64,000 nucleotides of DNA from Domibacillus mangrovi (GCF_001906925.1 NZ_MRWQ01000002.1:1-64000), one strand, 5' to 3'. Positions 27,071-36,134 are shown, counted from the stretch's first letter. The notes: a model not told the origin generated them from the sequence alone. A program made the numbers and translations.

Positions 27071-27265
27071 GTGTCTCCCCCTTTTTACGCATACGTGCTT
27101 TCTTATTTATATGATCTTCGGTATTTCATTATTAAAAGAAGACACTATTTTTACTTAAATAAATATAATGTGCATATGGAGACAAGTGTCTATGACAAAA
27201 TCTCATTTTCTACATACGTTAATAATACATGGAAGCATGTAAATAAGATTAAAAGGAGGATATGT

Positions 27266-27514
27266 ATGCCCTATTCAAATATGTATAATCTTTGCTGTAA
27301 ATACCACGGGCAAATGGTTAGAATAACGGGTCGTGATGGCAAAGTGCATATAGGAGAAATCACTAGAGTTAATAAGGATTACGTTTGGCTACGGCCTAGA
27401 AATCTAGGAGGCTATGGCTATGGATTTTTCGGAGGATATGGACGGGGATATGGTTATCCGTTGGCTCTCGGTTTCATTACGGGGATTGTTTTAGCATCCG
27501 CGTTCTTCTGGTAA
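27266..27514 (+). CDS. 82-aa Gly/Tyr-rich small protein with C-terminal membrane segment
   Basis: ATG at 27266 follows AAAAGGAGGA by five bases; earlier codons in the frame are not preceded by any such site. The first 45 residues look like a small SH3/Sm-like beta barrel (HGQMVRITGRDGKVHIGEIT, then VNKDYVWLRP). Next is a Gly-Tyr-Gly-Phe-rich run of about 20 residues, then a hydrophobic tail (LALGFITGIVLASAFFW). Such proteins recur in Bacillus without known function; I do not recognise a name. A terminator follows. Confidence 0.7.
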   Translation: MPYSNMYNLCCKYHGQMVRITGRDGKVHIGEITRVNKDYVWLRPRNLGGYGYGFFGGYGRGYGYPLALGFITGIVLASAFFW

Positions 27515-27540
27515 TCTGAATGGATGAATAAAGATAAAAA

Positions 27541-27592
27541 AGCTGTCCCAAAAGTCGATGAATAACGAACTGTGGACAGCTCTATTTTTTGT
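27541..27592 (+). terminator. Rho-independent terminator
   Basis: Stem AGCTGTCC / GGACAGCT with a 25-base loop, followed by CTATTTTTT. Confidence 0.65.
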
Positions 27593-27687
27593 TTACAGCC
27601 TTACGTCTTACACGATCTCTACAAATGTAGATGATTCTGTACTGCCATGTCTGTTGCGTACGTTTACCCGTTTGTCTTCAGCTTCTC

Positions 27688-28350
27688 TCAGTTTGAATTT
27701 TGATATTTTAATGTGATCTCTTTTATATAATCCATTGTGACTTTAGTAGCTTGCTCAGGAGAATAACTTAAACGATTATTGAGTATTGTTGTCAGCATCC
27801 CCTTCCATACTAGAACAGCTACTTGTAAAAGAAAGTCTATATTTTCCTCATTAAAATTTTCATTTTGTGTAGCTTCAATAAGCAAAGGTTTTGATCGTTT
27901 CGCTATATCATGTTCTAGCATAATATTTTTAAGTTGGTCAGGAAACTTATCGAAGTCATTACTGTATACACTATAGTAATGTTTTATTAATTCATTTGGG
28001 TGTTCCCCTAAATCAGATATGAAAATGGCATGATAAATTTGTGGTTTAGCAAAAGAATGTTTACAAAAACATTCCCAAGAAACTAAATATTTATCTAGAG
28101 GTGTTTGTGCTTTTTGAGTGTAAGTGGAAAGATCTTTATTATAATCATCTAGGAATCTCATCGAGGCGAAAAAAATCAAGTGTGATAATTCTTTGAAATA
28201 ATTATAAATCGTTGAACTCGTATAGCCAGCTATGTCTGCAACCCCTCTAGCAGTTACATGTTCAATACCTTTCTCTTCTATTATAGTAGCTGCTGCTTCG
28301 ATAAAATAGTCATGCATTCTAGCAGTTTGTTTTTGTTTTCGTGCATTCAT
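27688..28350 (-). CDS. TetR-family transcriptional regulator
   Basis: 220 residues. The N-terminal helix-turn-helix is clear: AAATIIEEKGIEHVTARGVADIAGYTSSTIYNYFKEL at residues 19-55 matches the TetR pattern. The C-terminal ligand domain is helical with no family I can name. GGGAG lies 8 bases before the ATG. A partial palindrome TTATGACATGGTACATAA at 28381-28398, 30 bases upstream, is a candidate operator. The SDR-RidA genes upstream end in a terminator, so it is a separate unit, though it could regulate them. Confidence 0.88.
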   Translation of the reverse strand: MNARKQKQTARMHDYFIEAAATIIEEKGIEHVTARGVADIAGYTSSTIYNYFKELSHLIFFASMRFLDDYNKDLSTYTQKAQTPLDKYLVSWECFCKHSFAKPQIYHAIFISDLGEHPNELIKHYYSVYSNDFDKFPDQLKNIMLEHDIAKRSKPLLIEATQNENFNEENIDFLLQVAVLVWKGMLTTILNNRLSYSPEQATKVTMDYIKEITLKYQNSN

Positions 28351-28454
28351 TTAATCACGCTCCCATAATTAATTATATGCTTATGACATGGTACATAACA
28401 ACAGCCTACATACAATAGCAATCGTTAAACTTTTTTCATCAAAAAACAATTTGT

Positions 28455-28495
28455 AATTTTAAAAAAGCTCGAATTGAAATTAATCGAGCTTTCTT
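28455..28495 (-). terminator. Terminator after the RidA-SDR genes
   Basis: Stem AAAGCTCGA / TCGAGCTTT (28464-28472 with 28484-28492), followed on the minus strand by a T run. Confidence 0.8.
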
Positions 28496-28541
28496 GGATC
28501 CTCACTATTTTAATAGGCTTTCATTTTCTTTATAAATCAGT

Positions 28542-29288
28542 TTAATCTAATCGGGTTCCTAATGTTAAACCACCATCAACAACTATTTCTGTACCCGTAC
28601 AATACGAGCTTTCATCAGATGCTAGAAAAGCAACCACCTGGGCAATTTCTTGAGGTAAACCTATACGTCCTAAAGGAGTATTCGAGTAAAAATCAGGAAC
28701 CTCCCCATCTGGAGCTGCCATATTTGTTTTAATTCCACCAGGATGAATAATGTTGACACGTATTCCTTTTGGACCTACTTCCACAGCAGTCGCCTTTGAC
28801 ATAGCTACTACCGCAGCTTTTGTAGAAGCATATGCTGCGGTACCATCTAATGGAGCAAAAGCCGATATAGAAACAATATTAATGATAGAACCTTTTTTCT
28901 GCTCTGACATGATTGGGATAATGGTTTGCATTCCAAGAAAAACACCTATTTGATTTACCTGTATTAATTTTTGATAATCCGCAAGAGAAGTGTTTATTAA
29001 TGGACTGTTTTGGTATATTCCTGCATTATTAACAAGGGCATCAACTTTTCCGAATCTATCTAATACAGCATCTTTAGCGTTTTGCCAGTCTTTTTCTCTC
29101 GTGACATCTAGCTCAATTGGAAATACATTATCTTCTCCTATTTCATCTGCAAGTTTTTTTGCATCTTCTAAAACCCGTGCACCTATTACAACGTGCATTC
29201 CTAAGGATGATAAGTAGCGTACTTGGGCTTCGCCTTGACCTCTTGATGAACCTGTAACGATGACAACTTTTCCTTTTAAACTGTTCAT
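28542..29288 (-). CDS. SDR-family oxidoreductase
   Basis: 248 residues from ATG 29288, preceded by GAGAGGGG; the in-frame GTG at 29309 overlaps that site and the end of ridA. Motifs: VTGSSRGQGEAQ cofactor loop, VNNAGIYQNS, catalytic Ser in NIVSISAF, YASTKAA with the Tyr-x3-Lys pair, and the C-terminal GTEIVVDGG. The family is of the FabG/3-alpha-HSD kind; the substrate is unknown. It follows ridA by one base and probably formed an operon with the truncated amine oxidase upstream. Confidence 0.85.
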   Translation of the reverse strand: MNSLKGKVVIVTGSSRGQGEAQVRYLSSLGMHVVIGARVLEDAKKLADEIGEDNVFPIELDVTREKDWQNAKDAVLDRFGKVDALVNNAGIYQNSPLINTSLADYQKLIQVNQIGVFLGMQTIIPIMSEQKKGSIINIVSISAFAPLDGTAAYASTKAAVVAMSKATAVEVGPKGIRVNIIHPGGIKTNMAAPDGEVPDFYSNTPLGRIGLPQEIAQVVAFLASDESSYCTGTEIVVDGGLTLGTRLD

Positions 29289-29289
29289 T

Positions 29290-29700
29290 TTATTGTTTAC
29301 CCCTCTCACTATTAGCTACGTAGGCTACGGCATCTATTTCGACAAGAATGTTTTCTTGAAAGGACGCAATTTGAACGGTTGTCCTAGCAGGAGCCCCGTC
29401 CATTGTCACCCGTCTACGGTAAACCTCGTTAAATTCTTCGAGTCGATTAATATCCGTAACGAACGCTGATATTTTTAAAACTGTAGATAGATTTGCACCG
29501 GTGGTCTTAAGTGCAGCTTCCAGGTTATCAAAGGCTAAATCTATTTGTTCAGAAAATTCATCAGGAATGCCTCCTTGACTGTTCATGCCTATTTGCCCAC
29601 TTGTCCAGACAAGATCGCCAAAACGAACGGCTGAACTATAAGGATGGGTTGGATCTTGTGTTGCAACTTTAAATAGTTCTCTTTGCTTTTGTAGGGTCAT
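29290..29700 (-). CDS. RidA-family protein (enamine/imine deaminase or relative)
   Basis: 136 residues. The YjgF/RidA core is seen: YSSAVRFGDLVWTSGQIGM, a LKTTGANLSTVLKISAFVTD helix-strand, and the conserved Arg in the ARTTVQIASF strand followed by ILVEIDAVAY. Typical RidA proteins are trimers hydrolysing 2-aminoacrylate. Those next to amine oxidases and SDRs often act on pathway imines, an inference here. GGAGG lies before the ATG. Repeat copy E lies between it and the amine oxidase fragment. Confidence 0.87.
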   Translation of the reverse strand: MTLQKQRELFKVATQDPTHPYSSAVRFGDLVWTSGQIGMNSQGGIPDEFSEQIDLAFDNLEAALKTTGANLSTVLKISAFVTDINRLEEFNEVYRRRVTMDGAPARTTVQIASFQENILVEIDAVAYVANSERGKQ

Positions 29701-29720
29701 TTTCTATTTCCTCCATTTCA

Positions 29721-29938
29721 ATAAAGTGATACTTCATTCAGTGGGGATTTTCTTCATCCCCACTGAATGAAACAGGAACTCAAGTAAAGAGCGCCGCGTC
29801 CTGCGGCAATACTTGAGTGACCGGCTTCAGCCGGCCCGAACCAATCGGGCTTTTACGGACAGTTGATCTCCGGTTTATCCTTCTTTTCTTTTCAAAGTCT
29901 TGAAACGGGGGTCTTACTGTCCGTTAATGCGGGATAAA
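29721..29938 (+). repeat. Dispersed structured repeat, short left domain (copy E)
   Basis: Left end ATAAAGTGATAC, the outer stem ATTCAGTGGGGAT / ATCCCCACTGAAT enclosing only TTTCTTC (GGA hairpins lost), ACTCAAGTA / TACTTGAGT with a compensatory G-to-A / C-to-T change relative to copy C, then CCGCGTCCTGCGG, CCGGCTTCAGCCGG, CCCGAACCAATCGGG, the distal stem, and the right end GCGGGATAAA. The right end supplies the last codons and stop of the amine-oxidase fragment. Confidence 0.85.
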
Positions 29939-30897
29939 TTTTATTTGAAGGTGAAGTACCTAATAAACTTAGAATATCCTGTGCCGCATCATACCCTGTT
30001 TGGATAGCCGTTTCTGTATAGAGAGTTCCCAGATAGTCTCCAGCTAAATATAAGCGACCTGATGGTCTAGTCAAGTAAGGCTGAATTTTACTGCGTCCTG
30101 GGAAACAATAGACCAGTCCAAGCGGCCATCTTTGCACTTCGGATTCTACTACATGGTTACTGAAACCAGGAAAAATATCATCCAAGTCATTTAAATAAGT
30201 TTTTACTATTTGATCATCTGTTTTCTCAATAAGATTGCGTGCTAATCGTGCAGGTGAGAAGGTCATAAAACTACTGCCTTGTTGTCTTACAGGCTCGTTG
30301 TTTCTTACGATATTAGACATATTAAAAGCAACATTGAAGGATCTTTTTGGTGCTGCAACAGCATATGCATTATCCCAAACCTGAGGACCCGTTTCATTTG
30401 TTAAGAAGGCAGCGCTTACATATGGCCCATAAACGATTTGATCTAGTGCTTCTCCCATTTGTTGGTCAATATCAACCGCTATTTTACGTGTAATTGGAGC
30501 TGGAGTGGCAAGAATAGCATAACGAGCTTCTTCTTCATAAGATACTCCATTTTGAGTATACCGTACAACAACTGAATTTGGTTTATGAAAAACTTCATTT
30601 ACTACGGCACCAATCTGTACTCGTTCACCTAACCCTGCTGCCATTGTTTCCGTTAATGTTGAAGGACCCCCTATTATATTACGTGTTAATCCTTCCCCGT
30701 CCCCTTTACTCCAGACAAGATTGAAATATTCTACTCCTGCACCTGCTGAGATTTCTTCAGGGTCCCCAGCTGATCGACTAACTGTTGGACGGAATAAAGC
30801 ATCTGCATCTGTTGGAAGTTCCCCAACAAAATCGGTAAACGTCTGATCGTTCATAAAATCATATACCCTTTGTTGCTGAGCCCAATAACTCTCATCA
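29892..30897 (-). pseudogene. Flavin amine oxidase, C-terminal fragment
   Basis: About 320 residues remain of a roughly 450-500-residue flavin monoamine oxidase. The N-terminal FAD-binding GxGxxG domain is missing; homology begins at about 30897 (codons for ESYWAQQQRVYDF upstream of the first ATG). The fragment keeps TRNIIGGPSTLTETMAAGLG, the substrate-domain sheets and the C-terminal FAD motif LYLAGDYLGTLYTETAIQTG. Its 3' end runs into repeat copy E, so the last 14 or so residues and the stop are repeat-encoded, and repeat fragment F abuts the broken 5' end. It was probably once first in an oxidase-RidA-SDR operon. Confidence 0.8.
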
Positions 30898-30915
30898 GGT
30901 CATCTAGCAACTATT

Positions 30916-30972
30916 TTTCCGTTTCTCTAAGTCTTGAAGTGGGCGTCTTACTGCCCTTTAATCTGGAATAAA
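30916..30972 (+). repeat. Dispersed structured repeat, right-end fragment (copy F)
   Basis: The stretch TAAGTCTTGAAGTGGGCGTC, then TTACTGCCCTTTAATCTGGAATAAA, matches the right ends of the other copies. The rest is absent. It sits at the broken 5' end of the amine-oxidase fragment. Confidence 0.7.
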
Positions 30973-31013
30973 ATACAGATTGAAAGTATATAGCAACTTA
31001 ACACTACACAAAA

Positions 31014-31044
31014 AAATCGTTTGGATTTTCCAAACGATTTTTTA
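31014..31044 (-). terminator. Bidirectional terminator
   Basis: AAATCGTTTGG / CCAAACGATTT (31014-31024 with 31030-31040), loop ATTTT, with A and T runs on both sides. It serves the IDEAL-domain gene on the minus strand. Confidence 0.8.
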
Positions 31045-31116
31045 TATACTGAAATGTATAACATTCAAGGATCTATTGTAGAAAAACTAATGTAATACGA
31101 CGTATCGAAAACCGTT

Positions 31117-31482
31117 TTACATGCTTCCACTGCAAAGGTCATTAGGTTTGAAAGGAGAGTGAGTTGACGGTGTTTTTACTTTTTCTTGTACATCGAGCAG
31201 CATTCTTTCAGCCAGTTGATCGAACCATCTCTCGTCCCCGGTATGAATGGCCAGGTCAATCAAAGAATCCCAATCCTCTTTTTCAAGTGTTAAATTGAGT
31301 TTCCCAACACGATCGACGGTAAATAGTTTCGGTGTTGGTTTCACAGAATGCGTTACACCTTCAACGTAATTTGCTACTTTTGTAATAAACACCTCGTTAC
31401 GTGCCACAGAAATACTCTCAATAAAACCGATCACGTGATAATTATCGATCTGAGCAATAATCCAATCTCCACTTCTCAACAT
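31117..31482 (-). CDS. IDEAL-domain protein
   Basis: 121 residues. The first 60 form a beta-rich module (SGDWIIAQIDNYHVIGFIES, NEVFITKVANYV). Residues about 70-95 (DWDSLIDLAIHTGDERWFDQ) match the short IDEAL helix-turn-helix motif (I-D-x-A-L-x-x-x-D-x-x-x-F) found in Firmicutes proteins such as ComK regulators. Function is unknown; a scaffold or adapter role is typical for the domain. It stands alone. Confidence 0.75.
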   Translation of the reverse strand: MLRSGDWIIAQIDNYHVIGFIESISVARNEVFITKVANYVEGVTHSVKPTPKLFTVDRVGKLNLTLEKEDWDSLIDLAIHTGDERWFDQLAERMLLDVQEKVKTPSTHSPFKPNDLCSGSM

Positions 31483-31967
31483 GCTCCTTGCCCCTTCCTG
31501 TATTTATTCTATAGCAATTGACCTTTCTCTATTTAGCTGTTCCGGTTAAAATAAAGACTTATCTACATCTAGATTAGTCTCTTATTATCATTATCCCATT
31601 AAGTCTTTTTAAAGCAATAATCAATAATTGGAAACGCTTTCATAATTGTGAGCCGTTTACGTTTCTATCAAAAAACTTCATCCATATTTGAAATTTCCTC
31701 AATCGGTGCAACGGGTATGTTGAGATCTTTCTTGATCAGCAGATGCTTCTTTTTTTTTCGATCATTACATGAATAAAAAAGCTTTACATGGTTATCTTAA
31801 AAATGGTCAGTACCTATTGTATGAAAGTTCACCGGCAGAAAGGGGTGTTCGATAAATTTACTGACTTGGTTAAAAGAGTGTTTCCTGATGCTCATTAAAT
31901 AGATGTAAATAAGTTTTAATGATGCATCTTTATTCGAATTTTACTAACAGGAAGGAGGTTTCTTTTT
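31483..31967. other. 485-base intergenic region with a cre-like site
   Basis: TGGAAACGCTTTCA at 31629-31642 fits the CcpA operator consensus TGWAANCGNTNWCA except at one position. It has no obvious partner gene nearby. A short coding-like scrap at about 31793-31855 (GYLKNGQYLLYESSPAERG, then stop) may be debris of a lost gene. AAGGAGG for the next gene is at 31953-31959. Confidence 0.35.
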
Positions 31968-32354
31968 ATGAACAACCAAAATGGGATGATGTCTTCATTA
32001 CTTACTCTTGGTTTAGCTGCTACAGCTATTTACGGATTGACAAGAGGACTGCGCAACGGATCTTTCCAGCCATTCCTGCAAACATTGATGAGCTCCTTTG
32101 GTGGACAGGGACAAGTAGCACAACAAATGACACAACCGATGATGCAAGGTATGATGAATAATCAATCCTCAGGTCAACAAATGAATAATTTTAAACAAAG
32201 TGGAACGATGAACAGGCAAACACAGGCAGCCCAGCAAATGGCACAGCCAATGCAAGGTATGATGAATAATCAATCCTCAGCACAACAGTCATCGAATCAA
32301 CAAACAAGTAATTTTAGACAAAGTAGAACGATAAACCGTAACCAGTCAAACTAA
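31968..32354 (+). CDS. Gln/Asn/Met-rich small protein with N-terminal hydrophobic segment
   Basis: 128 residues. ATG follows GGAAGGAGG by 8 bases. The N-terminus has a short hydrophobic helix (SSLLTLGLAATAIYGLTRGL) resembling the start of DUF3918/YrzQ-type Bacillus proteins, then low-complexity sequence with an internal duplication: QMTQPMMQGMMNNQSSGQQ and QMAQPM-QGMMNNQSSAQQ, about 40 residues apart. It is likely a membrane-tethered disordered protein; the function is unknown. A strong terminator follows immediately. Confidence 0.65.
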   Translation: MNNQNGMMSSLLTLGLAATAIYGLTRGLRNGSFQPFLQTLMSSFGGQGQVAQQMTQPMMQGMMNNQSSGQQMNNFKQSGTMNRQTQAAQQMAQPMQGMMNNQSSAQQSSNQQTSNFRQSRTINRNQSN

Positions 32355-32403
32355 AAAAGCCTCTAGACTTAGCCTGTACGAATGGCGGTCTAGAGGCTTT
32401 TTC
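32355..32403 (+). terminator. Rho-independent terminator
   Basis: AAAAAGCCTCTAGAC / GTCTAGAGGCTTTTT, a perfect 15-bp stem with a 19-base loop. Confidence 0.9.
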
Positions 32404-32539
32404 AGATGGGATTATTACTACTAGTCATTTGGATTTGAGAAAGGCTATTTTTATCTTTTTAAAGTTAAGCAACTTCTCCCTTTTACTCGATAAGAAAGAA
32501 CCGCGTGCTATTTAGCCATTATTTCCCCGTTTGCTACCA

Positions 32540-33142
32540 TTACTTTGTAGGCTTTTGGAAAATGGATTGAATGACGTGGCTTGTGCCTTGGTGAAGTTTC
32601 CCCTCGTTCCGTTTTGCTTCGCCCGTATAGAAGTGATGGATATACCAATCTTGAAACGTATTCAACATTTGAATAGGTGTATATAATAGCTCAATGTCCC
32701 TCGGTCCGCCCGATTTAAAGTGTATTTGCTCAGTTGAATATAATTCAGACACATACAGGCCGCCAGGTTTTAGTGACTTCTTGATGCCTTCCATTGTCTT
32801 TTCAAAAACAGGTACCGGGAAATGGCCAAATACATGAATAACAGCATCCCACTTATCCTCCGTCCACTCTGCCTCAGCCAGGTCACAAAATTCGGCTTCT
32901 ACAACAACTCCTCGTTCTAATGCCAATTTTTTCGTTTTTTCAATGCCTGAAAGAGCGTAATCCCATGTTGTTACATGCAAACCGTTTTCAGCCAGAAACA
33001 CCGCATTGCGCCCCTCGCCCTCTGCAATAGATAGAACTCGGCTTTCTTTTCGTAGTTTTTCCGCAGCTATACGGACAATTTCGCTTGCTTCCTTACCGTA
33101 AACATACTCCTCTTCTTTGAATCGTTCATGCCACATGTTCAT
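32540..33142 (-). CDS. TehB-like class I SAM methyltransferase
   Basis: 200 residues. The N-terminal WHERFKEEEYVYGKEAS is the start typical of TehB/thiopurine-type methyltransferases. SAM motif I is degenerate but recognisable in RVLSIAEGEGRNAVFLAENG; post-I WDYALSGIEK, motif IV WDAVIHVFGHFP, and the LKPGGLYVSELY strand follow. It is probably a small-molecule (tellurite, thiol or similar) methyltransferase. It is alone on the minus strand next to the sulfur operon, but with its own ribosome binding site and 280 bases away from it. Confidence 0.85.
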   Translation of the reverse strand: MNMWHERFKEEEYVYGKEASEIVRIAAEKLRKESRVLSIAEGEGRNAVFLAENGLHVTTWDYALSGIEKTKKLALERGVVVEAEFCDLAEAEWTEDKWDAVIHVFGHFPVPVFEKTMEGIKKSLKPGGLYVSELYSTEQIHFKSGGPRDIELLYTPIQMLNTFQDWYIHHFYTGEAKRNEGKLHQGTSHVIQSIFQKPTK

Positions 33143-33384
33143 TTTATCCGCTCCTTTAAATCAAGCTTAATGCTGACCAGCTTACTCTTTCCACTTTAAG
33201 TATGAGGTCAAGAATGTGGAAAAATCAAATCATCTAGCTGGCAGCCATTTTTCTAAAATCATTACTCTTCATCGAGATTCTCTGATAATATTCCTTTGCA
33301 ACTTTTGTAACAGCCGCTCCTGCTTTTTTTCTGTTTATCTCTTAAGTTTGCCTTATCCTTTTGAAGTGGCTAGATTTAGAAAAG

Positions 33385-33412
33385 AAAACAAAAAGGAGCC
33401 ATTGTTGACTCC
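33385..33412 (-). terminator. Terminator at the end of the cst-type operon
   Basis: Minus strand GGAGTCA-ACAA-TGGCTCC (one G-T pair), followed by TTTTTGTTTTC. Confidence 0.75.
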
Positions 33413-33424
33413 CATGTTTTTATT

Positions 33425-34201
33425 TCAAAGAATGTCCATCCAAATTTTAATCGAGGTACCTAATATTAACAAGGCTAACACCACTTGCAATATTTTCGTA
33501 TTCACTTTTTGTCCAGCCTTTGCTCCTAAAGGAGAGGCAAGTAAGCTAGCGACAATCATGATGGCTGCTGGGCCATAAAGAACCTGGTCAGTCGTGATTT
33601 TACCGACCGTGGCGCCAATCGAGGAAATAAAAGTAATCGCGAGTGAAGTAGCAATGGTCATCCGTGTTGGAATCTTTAAGACGACGAGCATTATGGGTAC
33701 GAGGATAAAAGCTCCTGCTGCCCCAACAACTCCTGCTCCAATCCCTACGATGAAAGCCAATCCAGCTGCTAGCCATTTATTAAACGTGACCTGATCCAGT
33801 GAAATATCATCAATTCCTTTTTTCGGGAGAAACATCAAAACCACTGCAATCGCAGCGAGTATCCCATAAACAAGATTGATGCCTCCTTCTGACATCATGC
33901 CAGAACCATAACCGCCAATGAAACTTCCGACTAATATACTAGACCCCATATAGATAATCAGAGTTTTGTTCAAATAACCACCTTTTCGGTACGCCCACAC
34001 TCCTGCGATAGTAGCGAAAAAAACTTGAATGGCACTAATTCCAGATACTTCATGGGCACTGAACGCAGCCATACCAAGTATCGGGGGAATATACAAAAGC
34101 ATTGGATATTTAATGATGGAACCGCCAATCCCGACCATTCCTGAAATAAAGGACCCGATAAAACCAATCAAGAAAATCGTGATAATAAACGTAAGATCCA
34201 T
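33425..34201 (-). CDS. TauE/SafE sulfite exporter family protein
   Basis: 258 residues with about eight membrane helices. The family's two repeats are visible: [22 protein letters not shown] in the N-half and [23 protein letters not shown] in the C-half. In cst operons this protein is thought to export sulfite or another oxidised sulfur anion made by persulfide oxidation. It is last in the operon; a strong terminator-like hairpin separates it from the tusA gene upstream, so it may be expressed at lower level. GGAGGAGGAG precedes the ATG. Confidence 0.9.
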   Translation of the reverse strand: MDLTFIITIFLIGFIGSFISGMVGIGGSIIKYPMLLYIPPILGMAAFSAHEVSGISAIQVFFATIAGVWAYRKGGYLNKTLIIYMGSSILVGSFIGGYGSGMMSEGGINLVYGILAAIAVVLMFLPKKGIDDISLDQVTFNKWLAAGLAFIVGIGAGVVGAAGAFILVPIMLVVLKIPTRMTIATSLAITFISSIGATVGKITTDQVLYGPAAIMIVASLLASPLGAKAGQKVNTKILQVVLALLILGTSIKIWMDIL

Positions 34202-34221
34202 ACGCTCCTCCTCCTTTCAAA

Positions 34222-34254
34222 AAAGAAAGGGTATCGAACAGATACCCTTTTTTC
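34222..34254 (-). terminator. Intra-operon terminator/attenuator before tauE
   Basis: AAAGGGTATC / GATACCCTTT with loop GAACA, followed by a CTTTTTT run on the minus strand. It lies between tusA and tauE within one gene string. Confidence 0.75.
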
Positions 34255-34257
34255 TGA

Positions 34258-34503
34258 TCAGCCTTTTTTGATCCAGAATTTTAGTACATCGTCCTCTTCT
34301 GCCTGATTCACAAGATCATGTCCGCCGGATTTTGCCCAGGCTGTGAGGTCTGCTTTTGCACCTTTATCTGTCGCATGGATTTCCAATACTTGACCTGTTT
34401 CCAGTTCATTCATAGCTTTTTTCGTTTTCACAATTGGCATTGGACAGGCAAACCCTTTTGCGTCTAATACTTTATCTGCGTTCATTTTCATCTCTCCATT
34501 CAT
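34258..34503 (-). CDS. TusA-family sulfur carrier (first of three)
   Basis: 81 residues, standard for TusA. The sulfur-carrying Cys-Pro is in the AKGFACPMPIVKTKKAM motif, and a MN-L-TGQVLEI strand and the DKGAKADLTAWAKSGGH helix follow. The Cys accepts persulfide sulfur and passes it on. It is nearly a paralogue of the 75-aa TusA at 38029 and of the TusA domain of the fusion at 36135. Confidence 0.92.
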   Translation of the reverse strand: MNGEMKMNADKVLDAKGFACPMPIVKTKKAMNELETGQVLEIHATDKGAKADLTAWAKSGGHDLVNQAEEDDVLKFWIKKG

Positions 34504-34531
34504 TTTTTACGTTATTTTGCTTGCACACTTT

Positions 34532-35665
34532 TTATCGAACGGCACAACGATTTGGCCCAATTTCCATCTCCCGTTGTTTTTCTTCATCCGGATTGATTTT
34601 CCCCATGTTCGTTTCACGGATCTCCTGATAAGCGTTTGGCTGTGGCGGCAGGTTGCCGGTTACCATTTCTCTGAATGTCGTCTCATCTTCTATATTCAAG
34701 CCGTGATTTTTCTCAAACAATGTGCCCAACTTTTCCGATACACTGCCGTCCTCATTCAACTCTTCCATGATCATAAAGTGAGCAGGTAAAACGATGAGAT
34801 CATCAGATAATTCTTTATAACGGGTGTAAAGTGTATCTCTCAAATCTCCCACCCAATCTTCTGCCAGTCCAGCCAAGTCAGGTCTTCCGATCGAATCAAT
34901 AAATAGAATGTCACCTGAAAGTAAATACGTGTCATCTACAATAAAAGAAGTAGAACCGATCGTATGGCCTGGGGAATACAACGGCTGAATGTTGATTGTC
35001 GTATTGCCAATCGTTACATCTTGGCCTTCTTCTAATGGCTGATAATCAAATGTTACTTCCTGTGCATCCTTTGGCGGAAGCCAGTAAGTGGCATTTGTTG
35101 TTTCAGCAATCTTTCTGCCGCCTGAAATGTGATCAGCATGAAGATGTGTATCAAACACGTGAGTGATTTTCGCACCGATTTCTTGAGCAAAATCCATATA
35201 TACTTCTGTCATACGCGTCGCATCAATAAGAGCTGCTTCTCCATTTGATACGACCATATAAGAGAGACACCCTTTGCCAATTCGAACAAACTGATACAGT
35301 TCTCCACCGTCTTTTAAATCGCCCACTTTAACAGGGTCTAAATGTTCACTCCACGCTTTCATGCCGCCTTGAAGATAAGATACGGTCATCCCTTCTTCTG
35401 AAAGCATATCAGCGACCATGATGGATGAACCTTCTTTTGCACATACAACCAATACTTCTTTATCTTGAGGGAGCTGTGGTAAAATTTCTTCGACTCCATC
35501 CAACAGGTCAAAGTAAGGAATGTTTAAATATTGCACATTTTCTCCTTCCACTTTCCAGTCTTGAAAAGCATCTTCATTCCGAACATCTAAAATAAAGAAC
35601 GACTCTTTATTGACAACCTTTTTAGCGACTTCTTTCGCTGTCATTGAATTTACTGGCATATCCAA
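34532..35665 (-). CDS. Rhodanese-MBL fusion, persulfide dioxygenase (CstB-like)
   Basis: 377 residues. N-terminal rhodanese domain (1-115) with Cys75 in VVCAKEGSS, then a metallo-beta-lactamase domain with the iron-binding THLHADH motif (173-179), SPGHTIGS, and [17 protein letters not shown], the ETHE1-type signature. Persulfide dioxygenases oxidise glutathione, bacillithiol or CoA persulfides to sulfite. Here the rhodanese is N-terminal, whereas in the S. aureus CstB that I recall a catalytic rhodanese is C-terminal, so the name CstB-like is functional, not strict orthology. AGGAGG overlaps a partly palindromic ATTACC...GGGTATAAT. Confidence 0.9.
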   Translation of the reverse strand: MDMPVNSMTAKEVAKKVVNKESFFILDVRNEDAFQDWKVEGENVQYLNIPYFDLLDGVEEILPQLPQDKEVLVVCAKEGSSIMVADMLSEEGMTVSYLQGGMKAWSEHLDPVKVGDLKDGGELYQFVRIGKGCLSYMVVSNGEAALIDATRMTEVYMDFAQEIGAKITHVFDTHLHADHISGGRKIAETTNATYWLPPKDAQEVTFDYQPLEEGQDVTIGNTTINIQPLYSPGHTIGSTSFIVDDTYLLSGDILFIDSIGRPDLAGLAEDWVGDLRDTLYTRYKELSDDLIVLPAHFMIMEELNEDGSVSEKLGTLFEKNHGLNIEDETTFREMVTGNLPPQPNAYQEIRETNMGKINPDEEKQREMEIGPNRCAVR

Positions 35666-35718
35666 TTACCTCCTAGGGTATAATTTATTTTAAAATTTTT
35701 TATTTTCTTTATCGTACA

Positions 35719-36114
35719 TTAAAATGTTAACGTCACATCGGCATCTTTAGCGAATTCTAAGAAAGTCACTGCTCCGCCTACTTCAATTCCGTCAACGAAT
35801 GCTTCTTTTTCCAGACCTATGACATCCATCGTCATTTGACAGCCAATAAAGGTCACGCCCATTTCTTGAGCCATCTCCACTAACTCTGGAATGGAAGGGA
35901 CATTTGCTTTCTTGAATCCTTCTACTAAATGTTCTTTTCCTTGAGGCATTGGCAGCTGCTGGTATGCTTCTTTGTGAATGAGGTTCAGTCCTTCAAATGT
36001 AAAGAAAATGGCTACTTCCTGATCAGTCGCTGCTGCAGCTGTCGCAATATTGAATACCTTGTATGCATCGAACAATCCGCCATTTGCGGCAATGATCGCT
36101 GTTTTTGTACTCAT
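35719..36114 (-). CDS. DsrE/DsrF-like sulfur-relay protein
   Basis: 131 residues of the DsrE-DrsH-like family: AIIAANGGLFDAYKVFNIA at the start, EVAIFFTFEGLNLIHKEAY, and a conserved Cys in MGVTFIGCQMTMDVIGL, which is probably the sulfur-binding residue. The C-terminus EVGGAVTFLEFAKDADV is family-like. It is 20 bases after the TusA-rhodanese fusion gene. It is related to the longer DsrE-like protein at 37483. Confidence 0.87.
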   Translation of the reverse strand: MSTKTAIIAANGGLFDAYKVFNIATAAAATDQEVAIFFTFEGLNLIHKEAYQQLPMPQGKEHLVEGFKKANVPSIPELVEMAQEMGVTFIGCQMTMDVIGLEKEAFVDGIEVGGAVTFLEFAKDADVTLTF

Positions 36115-36134
36115 ATGTTCTTTTCCTCCTTTCT

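Noticed and set aside
27008-27265. 5' extension of the Gly/Tyr-rich protein back to 27008
   Set aside because: The extension overlaps the divergent YjaZ gene start and lacks a ribosome binding site, while ATG 27266 has a perfect one.
30916-30972. Possible CRISPR-like regularity of the dispersed repeat copies
   Set aside because: Copies are kilobases apart, long, internally structured and of varying length, with genes between; no short direct repeats with spacers and no cas genes are present.
31629-31642. cre-like site as evidence for CcpA control of a neighbouring gene
   Set aside because: The match has one mismatch and sits more than 140 bases from the nearest gene starts without a promoter nearby; it is noted in the gap entry only.
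34226-34250. Hairpin GGGTATC/GATACCC as another CstR operator
   Set aside because: The arms are in the opposite order (GGGTAT...ATACCC) and the structure is followed by a T run, so a terminator/attenuator fits better.
35665-35684. ATTACCTCCTAGGGTATAAT as a CstR operator
   Set aside because: It overlaps the AGGAGG ribosome binding site of the rhodanese-MBL gene; the symmetry is partly explained by that, so I do not list it as an operator.
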